Below, piece after piece: positions 1 to 11,872 of a stretch of DNA of 64,000 nucleotides. The notes under the pieces are model-generated. The model searched no databases, was not told where the DNA came from, and worked only from the letters and a program-made list of their open reading frames with translations. The DNA comes from Ephydatia muelleri (lineage: Eukaryota; Porifera; Demospongiae; Spongillida; Spongillidae). The stretch is taken from the NCBI GenBank assembly GCA_013339895.1, contig JABACO010000011.1, forward strand, positions 6,252,570-6,316,569, read 5' to 3'. Made by a program: the position numbers and the translations under genes. How positions within the stretch are numbered: position 1 is the stretch's first letter; every line of letters starts with the position of its first letter.

Positions 1-3000
1 CCTGTACCACTCGGTAGCTCAGTGTACACCGGTACTTTCATAAGCATGTCTTGCGCTTTTACAGTCCTATCTGTTGTGGACTATCCTGTAATGTTAAACA
101 CATTGTGGACTGGACCACAGGGGCCAATGTATAATGGAAATAGGACAATGACAATCATTACACAGTCAATGATGGTGTATATTGCAACACTGCAAATAAA
201 TCCTTCAAATACAAGTGACACAGGCATATATTGGTGTGTGGGGAACATCTCTTCAAACAGCAGCTTTATTGTTACCTCCAGCAATGCTTCAGCAAATACA
301 TCACTGACGGTACAAGGTGAGAATAGGAAATCCAATTCCACTCATGCAAATTATTCCCTCTCATCTCCAGCTCTTCCTCCTCCTGTGGTCACCACATCAT
401 CATATGGCAGCACAATAGCTGGATCTGTGTACTCACTGGTGTGTATGGTGAAGGTGGTAGATGGACTGGTAGTTGTCCCTGATGTGGTGTGGATGAAGGA
501 TGGAGGGGTTCTTGTGAATGGGACCAATACCACACTGACAAGGACTGTGTTAGGTGGAAACAGTAATCTAAATCTCACCTTCAATCCTCTGCTCACATCT
601 CATGGAGGACAGTACACTTGTGTTGCTACTATCTCTGTACCACAGCTATCTCTGAATGTCACCAATTCATCAGCAGCTCCTGTATCAGTACAGAGTGAGT
701 TTGATAAGAGTTCCATGAGTTACGATTAACCCTTTGTTTCCACAGTTCCACTGCCAAGTGCAACAATTGTATTTGTGTCGCCTGGTAGCTTAGTGGTCTC
801 TGGAATTCCAATAGACATATTTTGTACCTTCTCAATTCCATCAGTGGTGGACACTTCTGTAATGGTGAAGACCTTTTGGATTAGACTAAATCAGACATTA
901 AATAATGGCGACAGAATCAAAATTAGTACTTCCCAGTCAATGGTGGCCTACAACACAACTCTTCAAATCACCCCTGTAAATATCAGTGACACTGGCATGT
1001 ATCAGTGCGTAGGAAGTATCTCTTCAAATAGCAGTTATGTTGTGGGTTCCAGCAATGCTTCAGCAAATATTTCATTGTCTGTACAAGGTGAGAATACTTA
1101 TGAGACCAGACCACTGATGTTAACCCTTCCCTCTCATCTCCAGCTCTCCCTCCTCCTTTGGTCACCACATCATCATATGGCAGCACAATAGCTGGTTCTG
1201 TGAACTCACTGGTGTGTACTGTGAAGGTGATAGATGGACTGGTAGTTGTCCCTGATGTGATGTGGATGAAGGCTGGGAGAGTTATTGTGAATGGGACCAA
1301 TACCACACTGACAAGGACTGTGTCAGGTGGAAACAGTACTCTAAATCTCACCTTCAATCCTCTACTCACATCTCATGGAGGACAGTACATTTGTGTTGCT
1401 GCTATCTCTGTACCACAGCTATCTCTGAGCGTCACCAATTCATCAACAGTTACTGTATCAGTACAGAGTGAGTTTAATCATGTAACTTTTAAGTGCTATC
1501 ATGAATGCAATATCTTCACAGTTCCAGTGCCAAATGTAACTCTTTCACCTGTACCACTCGGTAGCTCAGTGTACACCGGTACTTCCATAAGCATGTCTTG
1601 TGCTTTTACAGTCCCATCTGTTGTGGACTCTCCTGTAATGTTAAACACATTGTGGATAGGACCACAGGGGCCAATATATATTGGAAATAGGACAATGACA
1701 ATCATTACACAGTCAATGATGGTGTATAATGCAACACTGCAAATAAATCCTTCAAATACAAGTGACACAGGCATACATTGGTGTGTGGGGAACATCTCTT
1801 CAAACAGCAGCTATATTGTTACCTCCAGCAATGCTTCAGCAAATGCATCACTCACGGTACAAGGTGAGAATAGGAAATACAATTCTACTCATGTAAATCA
1901 TTCCCTCTCATCTCCAGCTCTTCCTCCTCCTGTGGTCACCACATCATCATATGGCAGCACAATAGCTGGATCTGTGTACTCACTGGTGTGTATGGTGAAG
2001 GTGGTAGATGGACTGGTAGTTGTCCCTGATGTGGTGTGGATGAAGGATGGAGGGGTTCTTGTGAATGGGACCAATACCACACTGACAAGGACTGTGTTAG
2101 GTGGAAACAGTAATCTAAATCTCACCTTCAATCCTCTGCTCACATCTCATGGAGGACAGTGCACTTGTGTTGCTACTATCTCTGTACCACAGCTATCTCT
2201 GAACATCACAAATTCATCAGCAGTTACTGTATCAGTACAGAGTGAGTTTGATAAAAGTTCCATGAGTTACTATTAACCTTTTGTATCCACAGTTCCACTG
2301 CCAAGTGCAACAATTGTATTTGTGTCACCTGGTAGCTTAGTGGTCTCTGGAATTCCAATAAGCATATTTTGTGCCTTCTCAATTCCATCAGGAGTGGACA
2401 GTTCTGTAATGGTGAATACCTTTTGGATTAGACTAAATCAGACATTAAATAATGGCGACAGAATCAAAATTAGTACTTCCCAGTCAATGGCGGCCTACAA
2501 CACAACACTTCAAATCACCCCCGTAAATATCAGTGACACTGGCATGTATCAGTGCGTAGGAAGTATCTCTTCAAATAGCAGTTATGTTGTGGGTTCCAGC
2601 AATGCTTCAGCAAATATTTCATTGTCTGTACAAGGTGAGAATACTTATGAGACCAGACCACTGATGTTAACCCTTCCCTCTCATCTCCAGCTCTCCCTCC
2701 TCCTGTGGTCACCACATCATCATATGGCAGCACAATAGCTGGATCTGTGTACTCACTGGTGTGTATGGTGAAGGTGGTAGATGGACTGGTAGTTGTCCCT
2801 GATGTGGTGTGGATGAAGGATGGAAGAGTTCTTGTGAATGGGACCAATACCACACTGACAAGGACTGTGTTAGGTGGAAACAGTACTCTAAATCTCACCT
2901 TCAATCCTCTGCTCACATCTCATGGAGGACAGTGCACTTGTGTTGCTACTATCTCTGTACCACAGCTATCTCTGAATACCACAAATTCATCAGCAGTTAC

Positions 3001-5325
3001 TGTATCAGTACAGAGTGAGTTTAATAATGTAACTTTTAAGTGCAATCATGAATGCAATATCTTCACAGTTCCAGTGCCAAGTGTAACTCTTTCACCTGTT
3101 CCACTCGGTAGCTCAGTGTACACCGGTACTTCCATAAGCATGTCTTGTGCTTTTACAGTCCCATCTGTTGTGGACTCTCCTGTAATATTAAACACATTGT
3201 GGATAGGACCACAGGGGCCAATATATAATGGAAATAGGACAATGACAATCATTACACAGTCAATGATGTTGTATAATGCAACACTGCAAATAAATCCTTC
3301 AAATACAAGTGACATAGGCATATATTGGTGTGTGGGGAACATCTCTTCAAACAGCAGCTATATTGTTACCTCCAGCAATGCTACAGCAAATGCATCACTC
3401 ACGGTACAAGGTGAGAATAGGAAATACAATTCTACTCATGTAAATCATTCCCTCTCATCTCCAGCTCTCCCTCCTCCTGTGGTCACCACATCATCGTACG
3501 GCAGCACAATAGCTGGATCTGTGTACTCACTGGTGTGTATGGTGAAGGTGGTAGATGGACTGGTAGTTGTCCTCGATGTGGTGTGGATGAAGGATGAAGG
3601 GGTTCTTGTGAATGGGACTAATATCACACTTACAAGGACTGTGTCAGGTGGAAACAGTACTCTAAATCTCACCTTAAATCCTCTGCTCACATCTCATGGA
3701 GGACAGTACACTTGTGTTGCCACTATCTCTGTACCACAGCTATCTCTGAGCGTCACCAATTCATCAGCAGTTACTGTATCAGTACAGAGTGAGTTTAATC
3801 ATGTAACTTTTAAGTGCAATCATGAATGCAATATCTTCACAGTTCCAGTGCCAAGTGTAACTCTTTCACCTGTACCACTCGGTAGCTCAGTGTACACCGG
3901 TACTTTCATAAGCATGTCTTGCGCTTTTACAGTCCTATCTGTTGTGGACTATCCTGTAATGTTAAACACATTGTGGACTGGACCACAGGGGCCAATGTAT
4001 AATGGAAATAGGACAATGACAATCATTACACAGTCAATGATGGTGTATATTGCAACACTGCAAATAAATCCTTCAAATACAAGTGACACAGGCATATATT
4101 GGTGTGTGGGGAACATCTCTTCAAACAGCAGCTTTATTGTTACCTCCAGCAATGCTTCAGCAAATACATCACTGACGGTACAAGGTGAGAATAGGAAATC
4201 CAATTCCACTCATGCAAATTATTCCCTCTCATCTCCAGCTCTTCCTCCTCCTGTGGTCACCACATCATCATATGGCAGCACAATAGCTGGTTCTGTGTAC
4301 TCACTGGTGTGTATGGTGAAGGTGGTAGATGGACTGGTAGTTGTCCCTGATGTGGTGTGGATGAAGGATGGAAGAGTTCTTGTGAATGGGTCCAATACCA
4401 CACTGACAAGGACTGTGTTAGGTGGAAACAGTAATCTAAATCTCACCTTCAATCCTCTGCTCACATCTCATGGAGGACAGTACACTTGTGTTGCTACCAT
4501 CTCTGTACCACAGCTATCTCTGAATGTCACCAATTCATCAGCAGTTACTGTATCAGTACAGAGTGAGTTTGATAAGAGTTCCATGAGTTACTATTATCCC
4601 TTTGTTTCCACAGTTCCACTGCCAAGTGCAACAATTGTATCTGTGTCACCTGGTAGCTTAGTGGTCTCTGGAATTCTAATAAGCATATTTTGTACCTTCT
4701 CAATTCCATCAGTGGTGGACACTTCTGTAATGGTGAAGACCTTTTGGATTATACTAAATCAGACATTAAATAATGGCGACAGAATCAAAATTAGTACTTC
4801 CCAGTCAATGGCGGCCTACAACACAACACTTCAAATCACCCCCGTAAATATCAGTGACACTGGCATGTATCAGTGCGAAGGAATTATCTCTTCAAATAGC
4901 AGTTATGTTGTGGGTTCCAGCAATGCTTCAGCAAATATTTCATTGTCTGTACAAGGTGAGAATACTTACGAGACCATTCCATTATGTGAATCATTCCCTC
5001 TCATCTCCAGCTCTCCCTCCTCCTTTGGTCACCACATCATCATATGGCAGCACAATAGCTGGATTAGTGTACTCACTGGTGTGTATGGTGAAGGTGGTAG
5101 ATGGACTTGAAGTTGTCCCTGATGTGGTGTGGATGAAGGATGGAGGAGTTCTTGTGAATGGGACCAATACCACACTGACAAGGACTGTGTCAGGTGGAAA
5201 CAGTACTCTTAATCTCACCTTCAATCCTCTGCTCACATCTCATGGAGGACAGTACACTTGTGTTGCCACTATCTCTATACCACAGCTATCTTTGAGCATC
5301 ACCAATTCTGATGTGTCAGTACTGA
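1..5325 (+). other. Gene 1 Ig exon array (14 Ig exons visible)
   Basis: Exons in order with family letter: B 1-316 (partial), A 371-694, C 746-1087, A 1144-1467, B 1522-1863, A 1918-2241, C 2293-2634, A 2691-3014, B 3069-3410, A 3465-3788, B 3843-4184, A 4239-4562, C 4614-4955, A 5011-5325. Introns are 51 nt (A to C), 54 nt (A to B, B to A) or 55-56 nt (C to A). Each domain has the Ig Cys, the Trp, and a second Cys in a Y-x-C context (GGQYTCVA in [10 protein letters not shown] in [10 protein letters not shown] in C). Many N-x-S/T sites. Two A domains (near 2160 and 2935) carry GGQCTCVA, an extra Cys. The first B/A pair matches the B/A pair at 3843-4562 almost exactly. Confidence 0.85.
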
Positions 5326-8300
5326 GTGAGTTTAATGTTACATGTATGTGCTATTATGTGTGATTTACCCTCTTTATGATGTAATTGCCACACTTCAAGT
5401 AATCACATTTGTATGCACTATTCAGCTGTTGTTCCTATTGATTTCTAAAAATATATGGTAATTTTATTTCAGGTACACAGACTCTAAATGTTACTATTAC
5501 ATCCGATACACAACTTCAAATGAATAGCATAAATCGGTCCCTTATCTGCCGAGTGAATGTGAATAATTATCTTGTGCTAATCAGTCTCACATGGATCAAG
5601 GTCAATGGATTGAACTCAACAATTTATTCAACAAAAACAGCAAATTACAGTATTTACACCTTCCCTTACTTGAGCAAAGATGATTCTGCACAGTACATCT
5701 GTGTGGCCAATATATCCTTACCGTACAAGGATAACTACATTAGTAGTTCAGCTATTTCTGAAATATGCTTGATTGGTAAGTTATCAGAATTGTTTCTGTT
5801 TCATAATTGGAGTAAGCTGTACTGTAGCTCCCGATTCTGTAAGGGGTGCTAAAATAGACATTGTCTCAGACACTAATGTATTTGCACTGTGGAGCAGTCC
5901 ATGGAAAACAAATGGAATCCTTCGAGGCTACAGGGTGACCTGTACTGTGCTAGAAGACTACAATAAACCCCAGTATGTGAAATATGACAGCAATTTAACA
6001 ACTACTTCAATGAATATCACGAGATTGGGTAAGGATAAAGTGGAAATTCAAGAATACTCAAAACATTTATTTCCTTATAGCTGCTGGTATCCCTTACGAA
6101 CTTTGCATAAGTGCACACAACAGTGCAGGCAGAGGACCTGAATGGTGCAATGTGTTCTTCACAGATACACTGCGTGAGTACCGAAAATCTTCACTGAAAC
6201 CAGCCTTTTTATGCATATGTGTTCTCAGCACCCACTGAAGCACCTCAGGGAGTAGTAGTAACCCGATCTTCAGATGGACTCAGCATGACAGTCAATTGGA
6301 GGCCAGTAACACTCATGAAGGCCAGAGGGTTTCCATTCTATGCTGTATCATACACTTCCAATGATGCAGTTCGTATAAGACAAGCTGAACAAATAATTGT
6401 ATATGATGCAGCCTTTGTATCAATAACAGAATTGAGTCCATTGGCAGATTATTCAGTGTCCGTGACTGTGTTGAATCATGGCAATAAGTCAGGGATGAGT
6501 ACATGTGAAACTGATAGGATGACAAGTCTTGCAGTATTATCGCAATCAATGTCATACACACAAATTTTCTATGGTCAGTGCATCACAGAGATGTACCACT
6601 TCCACATTAATATCTTCCTTCATTACGTTTCAGGAGTACTAGCAGCTATTTTATCTGTAGTCCTGGTTGAAGTTTTAGTTCTGTGCTGCTGTTGTGCATG
6701 CTGGTTAGTTTTTCCCTCAGATCTTGCCCTTTGAGTAATGCATTTTCACTATGCTGCACCTCTTACTCAAAGCTGCTACTGCTGCTGCAAATTAAAACCC
6801 AAACGTTACGAGATTTATGAATTGAATCAGCCTGACAGATGCGTGAGTAGGTTGAAAGCGAATATGCGTTCTACAGATATGGCAGAGCTGGATAGTATAC
6901 AACAGATAGGAGGTAATGGTGAGTAATACTATTAATAGATCAGACTGTCCTCTAAACAACCAACAGTAGACCCTGATAGACGAGTGTCAATAAGTCTCTC
7001 TTGCTTTCGGGACCATGTGGAGAAGATGCATGGCGATGAGAATAATGGATTTCAGCTGGAATTTAAGGTACATTCATTTGATATCTCACTGTGCGTAATG
7101 GCTGACACCAATCATGCAGTGTTTGAAGTCAGAGCCAGACAAATCTGATCATATCGACAACAGCCAGTTGCCATGCAACCAAGTGAAAAACAGATTTTGT
7201 AACATTCTTCCATGTGGGTATAGAGTGTTTAGATTTTTAACCCATCAACATAGTTGATCTTACAGATGACGCTTCAAGGGTGAAATTGAAAGAGCTCAAT
7301 GGCATTCCTGGCTCAGACTACATTAATGCTAGTTACATTGATGTGAGGGTTAATGTACTTTATCAGACTAAAAATTATCTTATCCTGGAATTTACATTTA
7401 GGGATACAATTGTCAGAATATATATATTTCCACTCAGGGTAAGTAGGGATATCAATCAATAATTACCTTTTCATATTGTTTGATTTTAGGACCTACTGAC
7501 GAAACAGTCAATGATTTTTGGAGAATGGTATGGGAAAAGCGACTGGGTACAATTGTGATGCTCACAAGATGCATTGAAAATGGCAGGGTGAGTAAGATGG
7601 CAACAATACTGCACTACCACATAATTTCATGATTGTCAGGAAAAATGTGCACAATACTGGGCAAGCACAAATGGAAACCATGAAACAGCTCAGTTTAAAG
7701 TTGCAACTATATCTGCAACTCAATTTGCTGACTACACTATTACTTCATTAGTAGTTTCTGATGTGAGTTTAAATAGTCTTGATTGTACTTGAAGATATCT
7801 ATTTTGCTTTGATCTATAGAAGGAAAAATCTGAAGATGAACCTCTGCATGTCAAGCATTTTCATTTTACATCTTGGCCTGACCATGGAGTACCTGATACT
7901 CCTTCTTCACTTGTGTCTTTCATCAAATATGTTCAGAAGAATCGTAAATTTACAGAGGAGAGCCCCCTGTTGGTCCACTGTAGTGCCGGTGTTGGCCGCT
8001 CAGGAACATTCATTGCCCTGCATATTTTACTGGAGAGGATCAAAACTGAGGATTCAATCAATGTGTTTGAATGTGTAAACCAAATGCGAAAGAGGCGTCC
8101 ATTTATGGTTCAGTCACTTGTAAGTGGAAAGAGGTAAGAATCTTATATTTTGAGCTTTGACTTGGTCTCCATCCAAAATCAGGATCAGTATGTATACATT
8201 CATGATGCCATTTTGGAACAAATCATGTGCGGAGATACAGAAATAGATGCTGGAAATTTTCGCGTGAAGGTTAATAGTATGTATAAGGTTGCTGCAGGAA

Positions 8301-10743
8301 ATGGAACAAATGGATTCGTGCAGCAATTCCAGGTACACATTGTACGAAGTACTACACTAACATCACCATGTATTTGTCATAGACTCCCCAGGCTGTTGTA
8401 TGATGTTAAATACATATATCCTAGCTGTTGATCATAGAGTCACAAAACCATATTTCCACAATAACAATGTACAATTTGTAGCTCCTTAATGACGTCTGCA
8501 AAAAACCACCCAAAGAAGATTGTTCAGTTTCATTGGAAAGCTGTAATGAAGTGAAAAACCGGTACAAGAACAAGCCACACTGTATGCTAACATCCACTAT
8601 GAGAGGCATAACAAATGTTTAATAAGAGGTGTTAATTCTGTCCCCAGACAATCACACACAAATTAGATTAGCACAAGATTCCACAAACTCCACCTACATC
8701 AATGCTAGCAGAATTCAAGTATGTTCTATGGGAATTGAAATTAACTCTATTGAGTTCTTTACCTTTTCATGAAGGGCTACAAGTTATCCTGCATCTACAT
8801 AGCTACTCAAGGACCTTTAAGTAACACTGTTAATGATTTTTGGAAGATGATAATGGAGCAAGAATGCAAGACTATTGTCATGTTGTGTGAGCTAATGGAG
8901 GAAGGAGAGGAGTCTTGTGCCTGCTATTGGCCCACAGCAGAGGGGCCTGTGAATTTTGGAACGATAAGCGTACATCTATTGTCAGCTGTCATCAGCAATG
9001 GCATGATATTTCGAAATTTCAAGCTCACAGAAAACTCTGTAAGCCTTTATATATATATGGAACGTTCTATACGAAAATGGGTCATGTGGATTTTATTTTA
9101 TAACATAAAATTTAAATCGATATATCTTCCGAAATATTAACGCTATCGGGTTCTATTGTTAACACAACATACCACACCATTACTATATGTGGAAATCCAT
9201 TTTGGTGTCTTACACATGCGGGGTACCGACGTTTCAAGGTCCGATACCCCGTAGGGTTCAAAACGGCCACATCTTCAGGTAGGAGTGTCCAAATCGGTTC
9301 AAAATAGGTACCTATGTAGAAGGGTCCTACCGCTATTGATTTGTTCGTTAATCTTTTCTTTATCCGTTATGGAGATACAAGTGTGCAAAGAAATTGCATA
9401 TTTTCCGGGCGTTACGCGCCATTCACGTATTACGAGGACGTCCTCGAAGTCAGTCGTAATACGTTAATGGCGCGTAACGCCCGGGAAATATGCACTTTCT
9501 TTGCACACTTGTATCTCCATAACGGATAAAGCAAAAATTAACGAACAGAACAAATTAATAGCAGTAGGACCTTTCTACATAATTACCTATTTTGAACCGA
9601 TTTGGACACTCCTACCTGAAGATGTGGCCGTTTTGAACCCTACGGGGTATCGGACCTTGAAACGTCGGTACCCAGCATGTGTAAGACACCAAAATGGATT
9701 TTTACATATAGTAATGGTGTTAAAAATAGGAACCCGATAGCGTTAATATTACGGAAGATATAACGATTTAAATGTTATGTTATAAAATAAAATCCATTTT
9801 CGTATAGAACGTTCCATAATTATAATTATATGGACAGTTTCCGCGAAAATTGCCCCACGGTTAAAATGTTATAAAAATGCATCGCGTTTGAATCGCTATA
9901 ACTTCCCAGCGGATAACGCTATCGACTTCCTATTTACAACACTTCATAGTGAAATGGTGTAGTATGAAGTGTTGAAAATAGGAAGTCGATAGCGTTATCC
10001 GTTGGGAAGTTATAGTGATTCATACGCGATGCATTTGTATAACATTTTAACCGTGGGGCAATTTTCGTTGAAACTGTCCCATATATCTGCAGTTGCTGCT
10101 TCAAAATCATAAATTCGTTTCTATGTAGAATGAACTTCTCGTGGCCCAGTATTGCTACTCTGAGTGGCCACAGCATGGCAAGCCAGCCAGTTTACCTAAC
10201 ATGTTAACACTTTTGGACACACTTAATAAAGCCCTGAGTGCATCAGAGAAGAATGTAATTACTGTTGTCTGCAAGTAGGTTCTAGTGCACTACGATCACA
10301 TCAACATACATGTACACTATATAATAACAGAATTTTCTAACAGTGATGGGTGTGGTCGCACTGGATCCTTCATCTGTATTCACTCAGAGCTAGAACGTCT
10401 TAAGGCTGAGGGAGTTGTGAACATCTTTCAATCCGTGAAGGCAATGCGGTCTTATCGTCCCGGCATGGTCCAAGATGTGGTATGATCAGTCTGAGTTGAA
10501 TGTTCAAAATGATTAATTATTTATGCCACTTTGTAGGGTCAGTATGCTTTTTGCCACGATGTCCTAGCCAGCTGTGTTGATGGAATGTCGACGTATGCCA
10601 ATGCAGCCAGCTGTGTTGATGGAATGTCGACGTATGCCAATGCAGCCAGCTGTGTTGATGGAATGTCGATTATGCCAATACAGCCAGCTGTTGATGGAAT
10701 GTCGATATATGCCAATACAGCGCAAATTGTAATAGAACAATAA
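1..10743 (+). CDS. Gene 1: Ig-array receptor-type tyrosine phosphatase (5' partial, multi-exon)
   Basis: Type I membrane receptor expected to bind ligand outside and dephosphorylate phosphotyrosine inside. The window opens inside an Ig exon, so the start codon and signal peptide are not seen. Visible order: 14 Ig exons (1-5325), a divergent Ig-like exon (5473-5775), two FN3 domains (5828-6573), TM (6634-6703), juxtamembrane exon (6773-6918), PTP D1 (6967-8332), PTP D2 (8482-10479) and a C-terminal exon (10537-10743, TAA). I placed exons by GT/AG boundaries and continuous phase; all join in frame. Ig exons are phase 1-1. D1 has intact catalytic loops and D2 does not. One D2 intron (10275-10343) is ordinary, but the preceding one (9039-10128) is swollen by two fold-back elements. 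Near-identical to gene 2 from 5473 onward. Family assignment is certain; exact isoforms are not. Confidence 0.88.
5473..6703 (+). other. Gene 1 membrane-proximal Ig-like exon, two FN3 domains and TM helix
   Basis: Exon 5473-5775 is a divergent Ig-like domain with SLICRVNV and [11 protein letters not shown]. It follows a 147-nt intron, the longest in the ectodomain. FN3-1 is split over 5828-6028 and 6081-6173 (ends near [12 protein letters not shown]). FN3-2 is one exon, 6229-6573 (starts [13 protein letters not shown], contains [13 protein letters not shown]). TM exon 6634-6703 encodes [20 protein letters not shown], with a Glu inside the helix and a Cys cluster at the cytoplasmic face that continues into the next exon ([16 protein letters not shown], from 6773). 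Phases run 1-1 through FN3 and switch to 2 after TM, which fixes the donor choices. Confidence 0.8.
6773..8332 (+). other. Gene 1 juxtamembrane segment and PTP domain D1 (catalytic)
   Basis: Exons 6773-6918, 6967-7067, 7120-7213, 7266-7342, 7402-7438, 7490-7587, 7640-7762, 7820-8119, 8183-8332 join in phase. Motifs in order: [18 protein letters not shown] (wedge), [17 protein letters not shown] (pTyr loop), [49 protein letters not shown] (general-acid loop), [13 protein letters not shown] (P-loop with catalytic Cys and Arg), [15 protein letters not shown] (Q-loop). Everything needed for phosphotyrosine hydrolysis is present. Exon 7402-7438 is only 37 nt, yet it is required to restore the conserved ATQG-type segment. 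Confidence 0.9.
9059..9815. mobile_element. Fold-back element, family A (intronic, gene 1)
   Basis: About 757 bp, nearly all two long inverted arms. The left end GGAACGTTCTATACGAAAAT is matched in reverse complement at the right end. An inner palindrome sits around 9405-9490 (CGGGCGTTACGCG type). No transposase; the small ORFs inside are mirror images of the arms. It lies in the D2 intron between 9038 and 10129. The same insertion is in gene 2 (26536-27291) and absent from gene 3 (intron 53456-53515 is 60 nt). AT-rich flanks make the target duplication ambiguous. Confidence 0.85.
9832..10080. mobile_element. Fold-back element, family B (intronic, gene 1)
   Basis: About 249 bp palindrome with ends GGACAGTTTCCGCG...TGAAACTGTCCC, the arms meeting near 9955. 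Flanked by ATAT on both sides, consistent with a 4-bp target duplication. Other copies: 27308-27556, 34312-34561, 36665-36903. Non-autonomous, with no coding capacity. Confidence 0.85.
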
Positions 10744-11872
10744 CATTGGTGGTATGTTCCTCCTGTCTCTTAATGACATTGTGTGAAGCGTGAGCCACTT
10801 AAACTGTTACGCAGCATTTATCTGTGCTTGTTATTGATTGCAAAACACTATGAATACATGCCACTGACAAAAATCAAATCATAGACATGATAGTTGGAGA
10901 AGATTTAAAAAAACGATGCTTTCAATGAGTGAAATACCATACATTGCGGCTGAACATTGAGGTCGGCAAGGTTGATCACATGGCTCGAAATAATAGTGCA
11001 TTAAAAGGGGAGCCTACCACACATGAGAGATTGATCATGTAGTTGAGGCTATCTAATATAGACTTTTGTACTTCAGCCATCAAAGGTGGTTAAGTGGTTG
11101 TATTTGAATTTCCTCTTGTTGTCAGTATCATCATGGTAATACTTGATGGTGCTGCTCTGACGGTTATAAAATTCAGTTGTGCTATGATGTTCTGTATTTG
11201 TGCTTCATGCAGATGTATATGAAAAATAAAAAGTAATTAACACCGGTTCCATGTAAAAAGAATGTTTTTTTTTAGCCCTTTTTGTCGAACTCACATTCTG
11301 TAAAAATAGTCGGACGAGGGTAAACTGTCACACATTTGTGCGAACATAACAACCCAACCTTTTACACGATGTTTAGCGCCATTCTAAGCTTCGTACATTG
11401 TTCCGCTCGTTTGCAGTACTCGTTAGAAGTGAAACGGTCGACCCGTACCGAAAAAAGGTACACTTTTTTTCTGGGCCTTTCTGAAGACAAATATCTGTCC
11501 AAAAGTTCTTACCTCAACAACAGATGTTGCATTTCTACAATTTTAGAAGTTGTGCTTGTACAGAAGCATTGGAACCAGCTGCGTTCAACTTCTAGAGCTC
11601 TGTAAAAATAGTCTCGACCCCAGACCTAAATATTGAATCTTTACCTGACGTAAGTACGCATCAACCAAAGTGCCACTCAATACAACAAGCTATTCTTGCT
11701 CAATTCTAGCAATCTGAATTGCCAAAATGTGTCAAAAAAATTACACCATAGAGCTAATTTAAGTGTGTTTTTATGTGCATTATTCTTTTTAAGATTCACC
11801 ATAGACTAAATGGCTTCGTAGCTGCCAATCAGGGAACTGTAACATAACTAGTATAATAATATAATCGAAAAT
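10744..11872 (+). other. 3' flank of gene 1, no gene seen
   Basis: AT-rich non-coding sequence. The part 10744-11235 has diverged relatives at 14840-15249 and 33140-33650, showing that the D2 3' end and its flank were duplicated together. The stretch 11300-11860 recurs at 28790-29350 next to gene 2. No convincing ORF or RNA gene. Confidence 0.6.

Larger units (their letters stand above)
8482..10743 (+). other. Gene 1 PTP domain D2 (pseudophosphatase-like) and C-terminal repeat
   Basis: Exons 8482-8581, 8648-8718, 8775-9038, 10129-10274, 10344-10479, 10537-10743. Recognisable motifs: [53 protein letters not shown]. The acid loop reads SEWPQHGKP (Asp replaced by Gln). The P-loop, rebuilt across the 10274/10344 phase-2 junction, reads [13 protein letters not shown]: Cys and Arg of CX5R remain, but the preceding His is Val. 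Activity is probably weak or absent, as in many RPTP D2 domains. The last exon repeats [13 protein letters not shown] about four times (10570-10720), the final two units altered by small indels that keep the frame, then stops at TAA 10741-10743. Confidence 0.85.

Noticed and set aside
9285-9740. ORFs of 60-79 codons in the gene 1 D2 intron
   Set aside because: They lie in the arms of the family A fold-back element and mirror each other; no protein likeness.
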